From contig JAFUAD010000058.1 of assembly GCA_017460835.1 (NCBI GenBank), positions 1-48,561 on the forward strand: a stretch of DNA of 48,561 nt. The letters run 5' to 3'. Shown in pieces: positions 7,862-15,992 of the stretch (position 1 is its first letter; every line of letters begins with the position of its first letter). The DNA is from Oscillospiraceae bacterium (GTDB lineage Bacteria; Bacillota; Clostridia; Oscillospirales; Ruminococcaceae). The notes beneath the pieces were generated by a model. That model was given only the letters and a program-made list of their open reading frames with translations, did not search any database and was not told the origin of the DNA. A program made the translations under genes and the position numbers.

Positions 7862-8040
7862 TTCAATGGGAGCGCTGAAAAATATTTTCAAGTTTGCTTC
7901 ATGGGAGCAGAACCGGAGCCGGGCACTGCCCGGTTATAGCATATTATGGCGGAAAACGCAATGGGAGCGGGTGAAAAAAGTTTAACGGGGAATTGCCGGG
8001 GAGTAAAACCGGAGGCCGGCACTGCCCGGTTTTGTGCATT
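7862..8040 (-). repeat. array of promoter-bearing intergenic repeats
   Basis: This 290-bp gene-free stretch (7861-8150) carries, on the minus strand, about one and a half copies of the repeat unit found before glnN (37160-37490). Shared parts are GGGCAGTGCCGGCCTCCG, AACTTTTTTCACCCGCTCCC, then CCATTGCGTTTTCCGCC and ATAATATGCTATAA. The full promoter copy (TTGCGT 7956-7961, 17 bp, TATAAC 7933-7938) points left. The next copy reaches CCCATTGAA at 7862-7870 and is then cut off by the start of the toprim fragment, marking the junction between core and acquired DNA. Confidence 0.7.
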
Positions 8041-8105
8041 CCTACAAAATTGCCGGAAAATGCATCCGAATCAGGGATTTCAGTGTTACAATAATGAGAA
8101 CAGCA

Positions 8106-8138
8106 AACAAAAGACCGGCCGATGCAGCCCGGCCGGTC
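8106..8138 (-). terminator. terminator of the AraC-type regulator
   Basis: GACCGGCC (8113-8120) pairs with GGCCGGTC (8131-8138). Read on the minus strand the hairpin is followed by TTTTG and sits just past the stop of the 8151-10346 gene. Confidence 0.7.
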
Positions 8139-8150
8139 ATGCGTATATGC

Positions 8151-10346
8151 TCAGTTGATCTTCCTGCGGTACTGTCCGGGCGTGACGCCGGTCACCTTCT
8201 GGAACTGGCGCAGGAAATAGTTGTAATCCTCATAGCCGGACTGCTCGGCGACGCTCGCAATGCTCAGAACCGTGTCCGTCAGCAGATGCGAGGCATAGCA
8301 GATCCGCGCATTGATCGCGTCCTGATGGAAGCTGATGCCGAAGCAGCTCTTGTAAATCTGCCGGAAATATCCCGCACTGAACGCATACTTCCGGCACGCA
8401 TCCTCCATCGAGAGGTCGATATTCCGGTAAAGCTGATTGCGGACGGCAAAGAGCGCCGCTGCATGAGGATGCTGCTTCTGCTGAAGCAGATGCTCTGTCT
8501 GTGCCTTCAGCAGGCTGCGCAGGCTTGCGATGCATTCCGATGCCGATGTGCCGCTGAGCGGCGCCGTCGCGCAGAGCATGGTCTCCATGCCGGTCGAGGC
8601 GGTCAGGTCGGTCATCGAGAGAATGCTCGCGATGAGCTTCTGCCGGAACAGCACGCAGCTGCTTTCATTCCGGCAGGGGATATCCGCGATGACAAAGGTG
8701 TGCGAATCCAGCCGCGCGGCAATGCTGCTTTTTCCGGTTCCGTCGCGCAGAATCTCCGCGATCTTCAGCGCACGCTCGGTCTGCTTGACCTGAGTTTCCG
8801 GGCTGACATCGTCCTGAAGGACATCGAGCCTGAGAATCATGCCGTACAGCGTGTGATCCGCTGAGGCGAGCCGCGCCCGCAGTGCGGACTCAAAGCCGCG
8901 CTGATTATACAGCCCCGTCAGGGAATCGTGCCGGTCGGAGAGGCTCTGGCATTGCAGCAGATAGCGGATATCATTCTTCATGCAGAGGAATTCCAGACCG
9001 TTTGAAATGGACTTCATCCAGTTGCGGAAGATATCGTCATAGGTATCCGGGCCGTGATATTCCAGCACATAAAAGCCGAAGAAATGCCGCTGGAAGAAGA
9101 TCGGCAGATAGTAATGCACGGCGGTTTCCGGTGCATTGACATAGAGCGCATGGAAATCCGAGCGGCGGCAGGTGATGACCGGGTTCTGCATGTTCCACGG
9201 CATGACGCTGCGGCAGCTCAGGATATCGTTGGGCTTTTCGGCGCCGGTATCGTACCAGTTCCCGCAGAGGCACAGGTACATATTCTGCACCCAGCGGACG
9301 AGGAACTGATGCTCGCCGAGGATCCGGACAAAATCATCGAGTGTGCTGCACAGCGTAAGCTGCTGATCGACCGTGCTCAGAACATTCCATTTGTCATACT
9401 GCTGCTTGACGCGGAGCAGCTCCAGCTCGGCGCGGAGCTGTGTGGGGTCTGTTTTGCAGGAGCACGATGTCCCGGAGATCCAGATGCCCTCCGGCGGCTC
9501 AAAGGGCGCCGGTTCCTCTCCCTTCGCGAGGGAATGGATAATGTCAACCGCACTTCTGCCGAGCGCGATCCGTCCGCGCTGATAGGTTGCAAGCATCGGG
9601 GAATGATAAATCCGCTCGTAGATATATTCATATCCCACGACCAGAACATCCTCCGGCACCTGGATATTATGTACCATCAGCCTGTCGAGCAGGCCGAATG
9701 CCATGTGATCGCTGGCACAGAGCACCGCCTCCGGCAGCGGGAATTCGCCAGAGGCATACTGATCTGCGAGCTTTTCGCCGGAGGAGACCCAGAAGTCCCC
9801 GTAATGCACCCTTGCCGGGTCAAAGCGGATGCCGTGGCGCTCGAGCGCACTGCGATAGCCCGCAACACGCTGCTCCGCGGCAGGATTCCCCTCGAATCCG
9901 GTCAGAATGTCGATCTTGGTCACATGATGCACCGAGAGCAGATGCTCTGCGATCGCCTCGGTATCGCGCAGGTCGTCCGAATTGATAAACCGGACATTCG
10001 GGAAATCCAGCGCCTCGATATAAACGCCGATCGCGACGACCGGGATATCCTGCCGCTTTTCGAGCATGCCGCGCAGAATTTCGCGCAGCGTCTCATTGAC
10101 AAAGGATTCCTCGATCAGGATCAGCCCGCAGAGCTGCGGCGAAAACATCAGCTCATAGACCTTGTTTTCGAGCGCCAGATCGTTGTTGAATTCATACGGA
10201 TTGTAGAGATTGGAAAAAACGACGATCTTTCTGCCGATTTCCTGGGCTTTCTGTATAATGCCCTTCATGATCTGCCGCTGTTCGATGCTGTTGACCTCGG
10301 CGGCAATGACACCGATGATATCGGCCTCGGTTTCCGGTGCAGCCAC
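8151..10346 (-). CDS. AraC-family regulator with LacI-type sensor and GGDEF-like module
   Basis: A cytoplasmic transcription regulator of about 731 residues in three parts. The N-terminal ~280 residues resemble a periplasmic-binding-protein/LacI sensor fold (IIGVIAAEV, then VVFSNLYNP, LCASDHMAFGLLDRL and VPEDVLVVGYEY). The middle carries a degenerate GGDEF-like segment (DSLTGLYNQRGFESAL) without the GGDEF active-site motif. The last ~95 residues are an AraC HTH pair (YFRQIYKSCFGISF; SGYEDYNYFLRQF). A perfect promoter at 10386-10414 puts the transcript start near 10379, so the start is either ATG 10352 or GTG 10346. GTG lies 7 nt after GGGGGG, whereas ATG is only 1 nt away, so GTG is preferred. 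It probably senses a sugar-like ligand; its targets are not identifiable. Confidence 0.8.
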   Translation of the reverse strand: MAAPETEADIIGVIAAEVNSIEQRQIMKGIIQKAQEIGRKIVVFSNLYNPYEFNNDLALENKVYELMFSPQLCGLILIEESFVNETLREILRGMLEKRQDIPVVAIGVYIEALDFPNVRFINSDDLRDTEAIAEHLLSVHHVTKIDILTGFEGNPAAEQRVAGYRSALERHGIRFDPARVHYGDFWVSSGEKLADQYASGEFPLPEAVLCASDHMAFGLLDRLMVHNIQVPEDVLVVGYEYIYERIYHSPMLATYQRGRIALGRSAVDIIHSLAKGEEPAPFEPPEGIWISGTSCSCKTDPTQLRAELELLRVKQQYDKWNVLSTVDQQLTLCSTLDDFVRILGEHQFLVRWVQNMYLCLCGNWYDTGAEKPNDILSCRSVMPWNMQNPVITCRRSDFHALYVNAPETAVHYYLPIFFQRHFFGFYVLEYHGPDTYDDIFRNWMKSISNGLEFLCMKNDIRYLLQCQSLSDRHDSLTGLYNQRGFESALRARLASADHTLYGMILRLDVLQDDVSPETQVKQTERALKIAEILRDGTGKSSIAARLDSHTFVIADIPCRNESSCVLFRQKLIASILSMTDLTASTGMETMLCATAPLSGTSASECIASLRSLLKAQTEHLLQQKQHPHAAALFAVRNQLYRNIDLSMEDACRKYAFSAGYFRQIYKSCFGISFHQDAINARICYASHLLTDTVLSIASVAEQSGYEDYNYFLRQFQKVTGVTPGQYRRKIN

Positions 10347-10385
10347 GAGCATTCCCCCCTTTTCGCGCGTGGTGTTCCTGAACTT

Positions 10386-10414
10386 ATTATAATATGAAAT
10401 ATTCAGATTGTCAA
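10386..10414 (-). promoter_or_regulatory. sigma-A promoter of the AraC-type regulator
   Basis: On the minus strand TTGACA (10409-10414), a 17-bp spacer and TATAAT (10386-10391), both consensus hexamers. It gives a leader of about 30 nt and rules out the longer upstream reading of the regulator ORF. Confidence 0.85.
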
Positions 10415-10514
10415 GTGAATCTGCAAATTTTGAAGAACATTGCGCATAATCTGAGCGCAAACAGTCAGAACCGGCCATGAAATCGAAGCCGGAAAAAATT
10501 TTTTTCAAAAAACG

Positions 10515-10546
10515 TGTAACCTTTTCCGAAAAAAGTTGTTCTTATA
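10515..10546 (+). promoter_or_regulatory. candidate ECF-type promoter
   Basis: TGTAACC at 10515-10521 followed about 16 bp later by GTTCTTAT. No sigma-A boxes are present upstream of the sigma factor gene, and the AAC-containing -35 element resembles those of ECF sigma factors. Autoregulation by the sigma factor at 10570 is therefore plausible but unproven. Confidence 0.35.
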
Positions 10547-10569
10547 TATGAAGGCAAACACGAAAGGCG

Positions 10570-11136
10570 GTGATTGCCATAGACGACAAAAGAATTCTTT
10601 TGATGCTGCAAAGCCGGGATGAGCAGGGGCTCAGGGAAATTAAAACAAAATACGGCGATCTCTGCCTGTACGTTGCCCGAAATATCTTGGGGGACGAAGC
10701 AGATGCGGAGGAATGCCTGAACGACGCGCTGCTGAATCTCTGGAATGCGATTCCGCCGGCGCAGCCGAGCAATCTTCGCGCCTATGTGATGAAGCTGACG
10801 CGAAACATTGCCCTGAACCGCAGAAAAACTGCAAAAGCCGCTCGGAGAAGCGGCGGCCAGTTCTCGCAGACGCTGGACGAGCTCGCGGAGCTCTTTCCCG
10901 CAGAGAACGACACGGCGGCGGAGCTGGAGCAGCGCGAGCTGCTTGCGGCGGTGACGGCATTCCTCTCGAAGCTGCCGGCAAAGCAGCGTGATTTGTTCGT
11001 CAGGCGATACTGGGGCGCGGTCTCAACCGCAGACCTCGCAAACGATTTTCACATGTCAGAGGGCAATGTGAAGGTAACCCTCTCCCGCATCCGGCAGCGC
11101 TTGCGGGAGCAACTGGAAAAGGAGGGGCTGCTATGA
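10570..11136 (+). CDS. ECF-type RNA polymerase sigma factor
   Basis: A 188-residue sigma-70 family protein containing only regions 2 and 4. Region 2 covers about residues 20-60 (YGDLCLYVARNILGDEADAE, then ECLNDALLNLWNAIPP); region 4 covers about 130-183 (LPAKQRDLFVRRYWG, then an HTH with LANDFHMSEGNVKVTLSRIR). It starts at GTG 10570, very close to AAAGGCGG; the exact start is uncertain by a few codons. The next gene begins at its stop codon (CTATGA) with its own GGAGGGGC, so the two are translationally coupled. That gene has the topology of an anti-sigma factor. The pair probably forms a membrane signalling module. Confidence 0.85.
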   Translation: MIAIDDKRILLMLQSRDEQGLREIKTKYGDLCLYVARNILGDEADAEECLNDALLNLWNAIPPAQPSNLRAYVMKLTRNIALNRRKTAKAARRSGGQFSQTLDELAELFPAENDTAAELEQRELLAAVTAFLSKLPAKQRDLFVRRYWGAVSTADLANDFHMSEGNVKVTLSRIRQRLREQLEKEGLL

Positions 11137-12590
11137 ATGCTGAGAGATTTTCCGGGCTTCTGAATGAGCTGCCGGATGAGATGATCGAAGCGGCAATGAA
11201 GAAAAAGCGGCGGCTGCATATCTCGCACAGCCTGGTGCGTATGACCGCAGCGGCGGCATGTCTGACGGCGGCAGTCGGCGGTGTATGGATCCTGATGAGA
11301 GGGCAGAAGCAGGATCCGCTCCTGACAGAGCAGTCCCGCGGGGCTGAGATCACAGAGGTGACGGGAAGCGGCATGCAGACGACCTTTGACGTTTTGCAGA
11401 CGGAAACGACTGTCACCTCTGCGACCGGCACGACCGGCTCTACCGGCTCGACCGGCACGGGCGTCACCGGAACACAGCCCGCCGGCACGGCCGCCCCTGC
11501 AAATACGCAGACCGCACCGGCCGATATTCCGGTATCGCGCGGCACGCAGCCGAATCCGGCACCCGGAACCGCTGCGCCGGCCGCGGCACAGACCACGGCG
11601 CCGCCCGCTGAAACAACCGCGGCCGCTTCCTCAGCACCGGCCGAAACAACCGAGCCTTCTGTATATCGGGAGGCGATCGGAAATTATACGATTCCGAAGC
11701 CGCTTGCGGATGTCATTGCAGCTGAAATCGGAACAGATGAGTTTTACTATTATCTGGAGGGCGGTGTACCCGTCAGCTACTTGGACAAATGGGATGAGGC
11801 AGAAATTTCGATTTTTACAAAGGATCGTTCCTACTTTGTATCCTGTAGTGTAACCGCTACTGATTATCTGACGCTGATGATGCCCGATGTTCCCGACAGC
11901 GCCATTAGCGTAGTTTCGCCGGCAGATTTTTCAGGCAAATATGAGGGAGAAGTATTATTTATGGACTTGGGGGCTGATCCTATAGATCATAAATATATGT
12001 ATGGATTCGTTCCCAATTACATGGGGCGCGAAGAAGGCTCTGCAGAGGAAATCGCAGCAATGCGGGCAAAAAAAGCACGCTGGGCTTGGGATTTGTTGTG
12101 TGCAATCAAGGATATTCCGGATACCAGAATCGAAATGAGAGCCTTTCATACAGAGGAGGGCATGTTCAGTCTGCCCTATGTTCCGGAGGAATTTGAGCCG
12201 GTGTATGTCGTCAGAGATATGGACGCACAGACGATCAGCTCTGTCACTTATACCGACGGAGAGGTCACACAGGAGCTCAGCGCTGAGCAGATCGAAGAAA
12301 TGGTCAATTGGTGGAATCAGCTTGGCGACTTTACTACTTCCTCAGGCAAGGTGGATATTTCTTCACACAAGGCGGATAACCGGTATCTGACAATCTTCTT
12401 CAATGAGCCGTTTGCGTTCTATAGAAATACGCGGGATATGAGATTCGGTACTTCATTAAATGGCATCATCAAAATGATTATTGCAGAACGTGAAGACGGA
12501 ACCCGTATCATTCGTTATAATAAGGAGCAGTGGCCGGAACGCTCATCTTTTGTGGTCGAAGAAGGACTCGACGAGATCTATCACCCCTGA
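11133..12590 (+). CDS. membrane protein, probable anti-sigma factor
   Basis: A 485-residue single-pass membrane protein. A short cytoplasmic part (residues 1-32, ending in KKKRR) precedes a hydrophobic segment at about 36-55 (VRMTAAAACLTAAVGGVWIL). Then come a long extracellular Thr/Ala/Pro-rich linker (about 60-180) with TG[ST]TG repeats, and a folded domain with no recognised family (about 185-485). The overlap with the ECF sigma gene and this topology are what suggest an anti-sigma role; the cytoplasmic part has no clear zinc-binding anti-sigma motif. The outer domain would be the sensor. A terminator follows immediately. Confidence 0.7.
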   Translation: MNAERFSGLLNELPDEMIEAAMKKKRRLHISHSLVRMTAAAACLTAAVGGVWILMRGQKQDPLLTEQSRGAEITEVTGSGMQTTFDVLQTETTVTSATGTTGSTGSTGTGVTGTQPAGTAAPANTQTAPADIPVSRGTQPNPAPGTAAPAAAQTTAPPAETTAAASSAPAETTEPSVYREAIGNYTIPKPLADVIAAEIGTDEFYYYLEGGVPVSYLDKWDEAEISIFTKDRSYFVSCSVTATDYLTLMMPDVPDSAISVVSPADFSGKYEGEVLFMDLGADPIDHKYMYGFVPNYMGREEGSAEEIAAMRAKKARWAWDLLCAIKDIPDTRIEMRAFHTEEGMFSLPYVPEEFEPVYVVRDMDAQTISSVTYTDGEVTQELSAEQIEEMVNWWNQLGDFTTSSGKVDISSHKADNRYLTIFFNEPFAFYRNTRDMRFGTSLNGIIKMIIAEREDGTRIIRYNKEQWPERSSFVVEEGLDEIYHP

Positions 12591-12598
12591 CTGACCCG

Positions 12599-12634
12599 AA
12601 AACCGCGCTGTAAAAAAGCAGCGCGGTTTTTTTG
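12599..12634 (+). terminator. intrinsic terminator of the sigma/anti-sigma operon
   Basis: An 11-bp stem AAACCGCGCTG (12600-12610) with CAGCGCGGTTT (12619-12629), an 8-nt A-rich loop and a run of seven or more Ts. Confidence 0.9.
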
Positions 12635-12645
12635 TGCTCCGCCCA

Positions 12646-12674
12646 TTGAAATTTTCCGCAGCTTGTGGTATAAT
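12646..12674 (+). promoter_or_regulatory. promoter of the zinc-ribbon membrane protein gene (promoter-repeat family)
   Basis: TTGAAA (12646-12651), 17 bp, TATAAT (12669-12674). It is embedded in CCCATTGAAATTTTCC, matching the extended motif repeated at 30625, 34470, 37191, 37334 and 37429. Confidence 0.8.
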
Positions 12675-12737
12675 AGCTATATCACAGCCGCATGATTTTT
12701 TGAGACCGTGTTTCTTTCAGGATAAAGGAGGTTTGCT

Positions 12738-13610
12738 ATGCTTCAGGCAGCGATGTGTCCGAACTGCGGGGCACAGTTAAAGGTGGATGCTTCCCACAAG
12801 GAGGCATGGTGCCATGCCTGCGATTCCACAATCCTTGTGACGGATGCAATCACGAACTACAATACCATCTATCATGTGCAGGCGGAAAATGTGTACGGCG
12901 CAAAGGCCTCGATGAAGGAATTGCTGCAAAAGGAAAAGGTCTTTTTGCAGATCAATGACTTCGCAAAGCTGCGCAACCTCTATAATGAAATGGTTGAGAG
13001 CTATCCGCAGCGCCACGAGGGCTGGTGGGGGCTCATCTATTGTGAGACATCCGGTTTCCGGATTCAGCAGTCGCTTGAGAATCTGGAAAAATGGTTCGGT
13101 TTGGTGAAACAGTTTGCACCGCAGAATGTGTACGGCGTGCTCGAAAAGCAGTTCTGTGCATATGAGGCGGGTGTTCTGGAGGAGCAGATCAGAACGCTGG
13201 ATAACAGTCTGCAATATGCGAAAAGCAGTCTTGAGCGCGATCGCTCGTATTATGAAAACAATCGCAGAAAGGTGCTCCGGCAGTCGCGCAGGAGGGACAA
13301 GCGCCGTCTCTTCGCAAAACTGTTCTGGCTCATTGTGGGCTTGATCTCGCTCCTTGTGACAATCATGCTGTTTGCCAACAGCATGATTCTGGTCGGCATC
13401 GGCGGCGTGATTATTACATGGATCATATTCCTTTACGGAGTATTCACGAACGAAAACAGAATCGGTACTCTGCTGCGCTCGATTCGTGACAGCAATGAAC
13501 AGCTTTCCCTGCCGTTTGACAGCAGGAAGTACGATCAGGAAATCCGCGGTCTGGAAAGAGAAATCTCAGTGAAACAGCAGAAGCTCAGGCAAGTGAGAGC
13601 CTTGTGCTGA
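12738..13610 (+). CDS. zinc-ribbon membrane protein
   Basis: A 290-residue protein with an N-terminal zinc ribbon (C7-x2-C10 ... C25-x2-C28, in MCPNCGAQL and WCHACDS). A helical, TPR-like middle follows (about 50-150, with YPQRHEGWWGLIYCE), then a coiled-coil-prone basic stretch (about 155-195). Two adjacent membrane segments lie at about 199-217 and 220-240, and a final coiled coil covers 250-290 (about 30 residues rich in Glu, Lys and Gln). It has its own promoter and a strong GGAGG site, and guaA follows 18 bp downstream, so they may be co-transcribed. Similar zinc-ribbon proteins are frequent in Ruminococcus. Function unknown. Confidence 0.7.
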   Translation: MLQAAMCPNCGAQLKVDASHKEAWCHACDSTILVTDAITNYNTIYHVQAENVYGAKASMKELLQKEKVFLQINDFAKLRNLYNEMVESYPQRHEGWWGLIYCETSGFRIQQSLENLEKWFGLVKQFAPQNVYGVLEKQFCAYEAGVLEEQIRTLDNSLQYAKSSLERDRSYYENNRRKVLRQSRRRDKRRLFAKLFWLIVGLISLLVTIMLFANSMILVGIGGVIITWIIFLYGVFTNENRIGTLLRSIRDSNEQLSLPFDSRKYDQEIRGLEREISVKQQKLRQVRALC

Positions 13611-13628
13611 TCCGGGAAAGGAGAATTT

Positions 13629-15182
13629 ATGGCAAATCAACTGTGTATCGTGCTCGATTTCGGCGGGCAGTATAACCAGCTCATCGCGCGGCGCGTGCGC
13701 GAGTGCGGCGTTTACTGCGAGATCCGGCGCTATGACACCCCGCTCTCCGAGCTCCGGGCGCTGAACCCGACCGGCATCATCTTCACCGGCGGCCCCAACA
13801 GCGTGTATGACCCCGAATCGCCGCATATTGATCCCGCGTATTTCGAGCTCGGCATCCCGACGCTCGGCATCTGCTACGGCTGCCAGCTCATGGCCTATAC
13901 ACTGGGCGGCACGGTCGAAAGCTGCGAGAAATCCGAATACGGCAAAATTGAGATCACACACGGCGAAAAGAGCCTGCTCTTTGCCGGTGTCCCGGAGCGC
14001 AGCACCGTCTGGATGAGCCATACGGACTATGTCAGCCGCCTGCCGGAGGGCTTCCGCACAACTGCGTTTTCCGCCGACTGCCCCTGTGCAGCGTTTGAGG
14101 ACCCGGCACGGAAGCTCTATGCCGTGCAGTTCCATCCGGAGGTCACGCACAGCGTCTTCGGCAAGGAGATTCTGCACCATTTTCTCTATGTCGTATGCGG
14201 CTTTACCGGCGACTGGGTGATGCAGGATTTTATCGAGCAAACCGTATCGAAGCTGCGTCAGCAGATCGGCGACAAAAAGGTCATCCTCGGCCTCTCCGGC
14301 GGCGTGGACTCCTCCGTCGCCGCGGCACTGCTCAGCAAGGCGGTCGGAAAGCAGCTCACCTGCGTGTTTGTCGATCAGGGATTGATGCGCAAGGATGAGG
14401 GCGATTTCGTCGAGGAGACGTTTACCCGGCTGTTCGATATGAATTTTGTCCGCGTCAATGCACAGGCGCACTTCCTCGAAAAGCTCCGCGGCGTTACCGA
14501 CCCGGAGCAGAAGCGGAAGATCATCGGCACGGAATTCTATAATGTGTTCTGGGACAAGGTTCGCGAGACCGGCACCGACGGCTTTTTCGCGCAGGGCACG
14601 ATCTATCCGGACCGCATCGAGAGCGGCAAGGGCGATGAGGCAGGACACGGCAGCACCGCTGTCATCAAGACGCATCACAATATGGTGAAGATGCCCGATG
14701 ATATCGCCTTTGCTGGCACGATTGAGCCGCTCGCCGAGCTCTTTAAGGACGAGGTGCGGCGCGTCGGCGAGAAGCTCGGCATCCCGCGTGAGCTGGTCTG
14801 GCGTCAGCCCTTCCCGGGGCCGGGGCTCGGTATCCGGATCATCGGGGAGATTACCGAGGAGAAGGTGCGCATTTTGCAGGAGGCAGACGCCGTGTTCCGC
14901 GATGAAATCGAAAAGAGCGGCATTGCCGGCGAGCTGAGCCAGTATTTCGCCGTTCTGCCCGATGTGCATTCGGTCGGTGTCATGGGCGACCACAGAACCT
15001 ATGACCACCTGATCGCGATTCGCGCAGTCACGACCGACGATTTCATGACCGCCGACTGGGCGCGGATTCCCTATGACGTCCTCGCCCGCATCTCCAACCG
15101 CCTGTGCAATGAGGTCGCACATGTGAACCGCGTCGTGTTTGATATCACCTCCAAGCCCCCGGGGACGGTGGAGTGGGAATAA
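13629..15182 (+). CDS. guaA: GMP synthase (glutamine-hydrolysing)
   Basis: Converts XMP to GMP using glutamine and ATP, the last step of guanine nucleotide synthesis, in the cytoplasm. The 517-residue length is normal. The N-terminal class I amidotransferase domain has FTGGPNSVY, the nucleophile C82 in GICYGCQ and the His-Glu pair in VQFHPEVTH. The ATP pyrophosphatase domain has the PP-loop LGLSGGVDSSV. The C-terminal dimerisation domain ends with the near-invariant KPPGTVEWE. Its last codons (GAG TGG GAA TAA) form the attachment site for the islands that follow, and insertion has left the coding sequence intact. Ribosome site AAAGGAG. Confidence 0.97.
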   Translation: MANQLCIVLDFGGQYNQLIARRVRECGVYCEIRRYDTPLSELRALNPTGIIFTGGPNSVYDPESPHIDPAYFELGIPTLGICYGCQLMAYTLGGTVESCEKSEYGKIEITHGEKSLLFAGVPERSTVWMSHTDYVSRLPEGFRTTAFSADCPCAAFEDPARKLYAVQFHPEVTHSVFGKEILHHFLYVVCGFTGDWVMQDFIEQTVSKLRQQIGDKKVILGLSGGVDSSVAAALLSKAVGKQLTCVFVDQGLMRKDEGDFVEETFTRLFDMNFVRVNAQAHFLEKLRGVTDPEQKRKIIGTEFYNVFWDKVRETGTDGFFAQGTIYPDRIESGKGDEAGHGSTAVIKTHHNMVKMPDDIAFAGTIEPLAELFKDEVRRVGEKLGIPRELVWRQPFPGPGLGIRIIGEITEEKVRILQEADAVFRDEIEKSGIAGELSQYFAVLPDVHSVGVMGDHRTYDHLIAIRAVTTDDFMTADWARIPYDVLARISNRLCNEVAHVNRVVFDITSKPPGTVEWE

Positions 15183-15214
15183 TAAACAAGGCCTCGGAAA
15201 CAGCGTAAATACGC
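15170..15214 (+). repeat. left attachment site attL at the 3' end of guaA
   Basis: The core GGAGTGGGAATAAT (15170-15183) spans the guaA stop codon and recurs as GGAGTGGGAGTGAT (20186-20199) and GGAGTGGGAGTAAT (22043-22056). Exactly 28 bp from the GGGA of each copy starts a small palindrome, here GCGTAAATACGC at 15203-15214. The palindrome also sits inside a longer stem (15190-15227) that may double as the guaA terminator, although no T-tract follows. The 3' end of guaA is a known integration site for genomic islands. Confidence 0.75.
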
Positions 15215-15240
15215 CGTTTCCGAAGCCTTAAAATCTCAGT

Positions 15241-15257
15241 GATAACAATTTGATAAC
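15241..15257 (+). repeat. arm-type repeat, left end of island 1
   Basis: GATAAC-N5-GATAAC, two direct copies 11 bp apart (one helical turn), 66 bp from the att core. The same arrangement is at 20068-20084 near the right end of island 1, and a variant GGCAAC-N5-GGCAAC is at 20258-20274, 67 bp from the second core. Likely integrase arm-binding sites, by analogy with lambda-type systems. Confidence 0.5.
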
Positions 15258-15294
15258 AGGGAGCTAAGCGGAATTATTCTGCGTATCAAGTGGC

Positions 15295-15786
15295 TTATAA
15301 GTTACGCCATTCTTTCGCAGGTTCATGCTTTCCGCAGTCATCGGTCGTTTTCGGCCAGTTAAGCTTCCATTCTGTATATTCGGCCTTGCTGATCTTACCA
15401 TCAGCAAGGTCTTTTTTTCGTCTCTGCCACTCAGAAAGGAGGTCGGTCATCAGGATAGAGCCGAAAACAATGCCCTTGCGGTTATTGCCGTCCTCGTCCT
15501 CGCAGTCCTCAATGCTGATCGGGTAATGCTCGTCAAGCTCAAAGAGCATCATCATAACGCCCTCAGCTCCGAGTATCTCATCATCTGCAAGAAAACGAGA
15601 ATTCACGCCCAGCGCCTCGGCAAGCTGTTCGACAAGTGCCTGCTTGGGTGTGCGTGTGCCTGATTCATACTGTGCGATACGAACATCGGCGGACTTCTCG
15701 TCGAAGCCGACAGCCATACCGAGCTGTTTCTGCGTCATTCCACGAAAATCACGAATGCGGTGTATTTTATCTCCTATAATGCTCAT
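15295..15786 (-). CDS. XRE-family repressor
   Basis: A 163-residue regulator with an N-terminal HTH_3 domain (about residues 5-62: KIHRIRDFRGMTQKQLGMAV, then RIAQYESGTRTPKQALVEQL). The C-terminal part is acidic to basic with no recognised enzyme motif; it lacks an obvious LexA-type protease or an ImmA partner. It starts at ATG 15786 behind AAGGAG. Its promoter (15827-15855) diverges from that of the excisionase/integrase operon, and TTTGTTTAG sites lie in the spacers of both promoters. It is therefore probably the island's master repressor, equivalent to cI- or ImmR-type regulators. Matching palindromes beside the right attachment sites suggest it also binds there. Confidence 0.85.
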   Translation of the reverse strand: MSIIGDKIHRIRDFRGMTQKQLGMAVGFDEKSADVRIAQYESGTRTPKQALVEQLAEALGVNSRFLADDEILGAEGVMMMLFELDEHYPISIEDCEDEDGNNRKGIVFGSILMTDLLSEWQRRKKDLADGKISKAEYTEWKLNWPKTTDDCGKHEPAKEWRNL

Positions 15787-15826
15787 GGTGGTTCACTCCT
15801 TATAATATGGTTCTGTTGGTAAAATC

Positions 15827-15855
15827 ATTATAACATATTTGTTTAGGATAGTCAA
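15827..15855 (-). promoter_or_regulatory. repressor promoter with operator in the spacer
   Basis: Minus strand: TTGACT (15850-15855), 17-bp spacer, TATAAT (15827-15832). The spacer contains CTAAACAAAT, the complement of the TTTGTTTAG half-site at 15838-15846, so the repressor could control its own gene. Confidence 0.8.
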
Positions 15856-15861
15856 GGGATA

Positions 15862-15949
15862 CTAAACAAAAAAATTTAGAGAAATTTTCAAAAAGGGGTT
15901 GACAAAAGCAAATTTGTTTAGTATAATAGAATTAAGCAAAAATGTTTAG
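15862..15949 (+). promoter_or_regulatory. island operon promoter and repressor operators
   Basis: TTGACA (15899-15904), a 17-bp spacer and TATAAT (15922-15927), both consensus. Half-sites related to TTTGTTTAG lie at 15862-15870 (inverted, CTAAACAAA), 15909-15921 (CAAATTTGTTTAG, inside the spacer) and 15937-15949 (AAAATGTTTAG, one mismatch). Binding of the XRE protein to the central site would block RNA polymerase directly. Confidence 0.75.
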
Positions 15950-15992
15950 AAAGAGATTTTGCTAATACAGAACACAGAAAGGATTGACGTAC

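Noticed and set aside
7946-8864. Plus-strand ORFs 7946-8158 and 8034-8864
   Set aside because: They run through the promoter-repeat array and antisense to the AraC-type regulator and lack starts or homology.
13566-15122. Long minus-strand ORF opposite guaA
   Set aside because: It mirrors the third-position GC bias of guaA, has no ribosome site and encodes no recognisable protein. The same applies to the long antisense ORFs at 31988-33763, 35046-37274 and 37885-39030 and the plus-strand ORF 41450-43294.
15190-15227. Hairpin after guaA as a plain terminator
   Set aside because: The stem is good but lacks a T-tract, and its loop contains the palindrome repeated at 28 bp from the other att cores, so its main interpretation is an att component.
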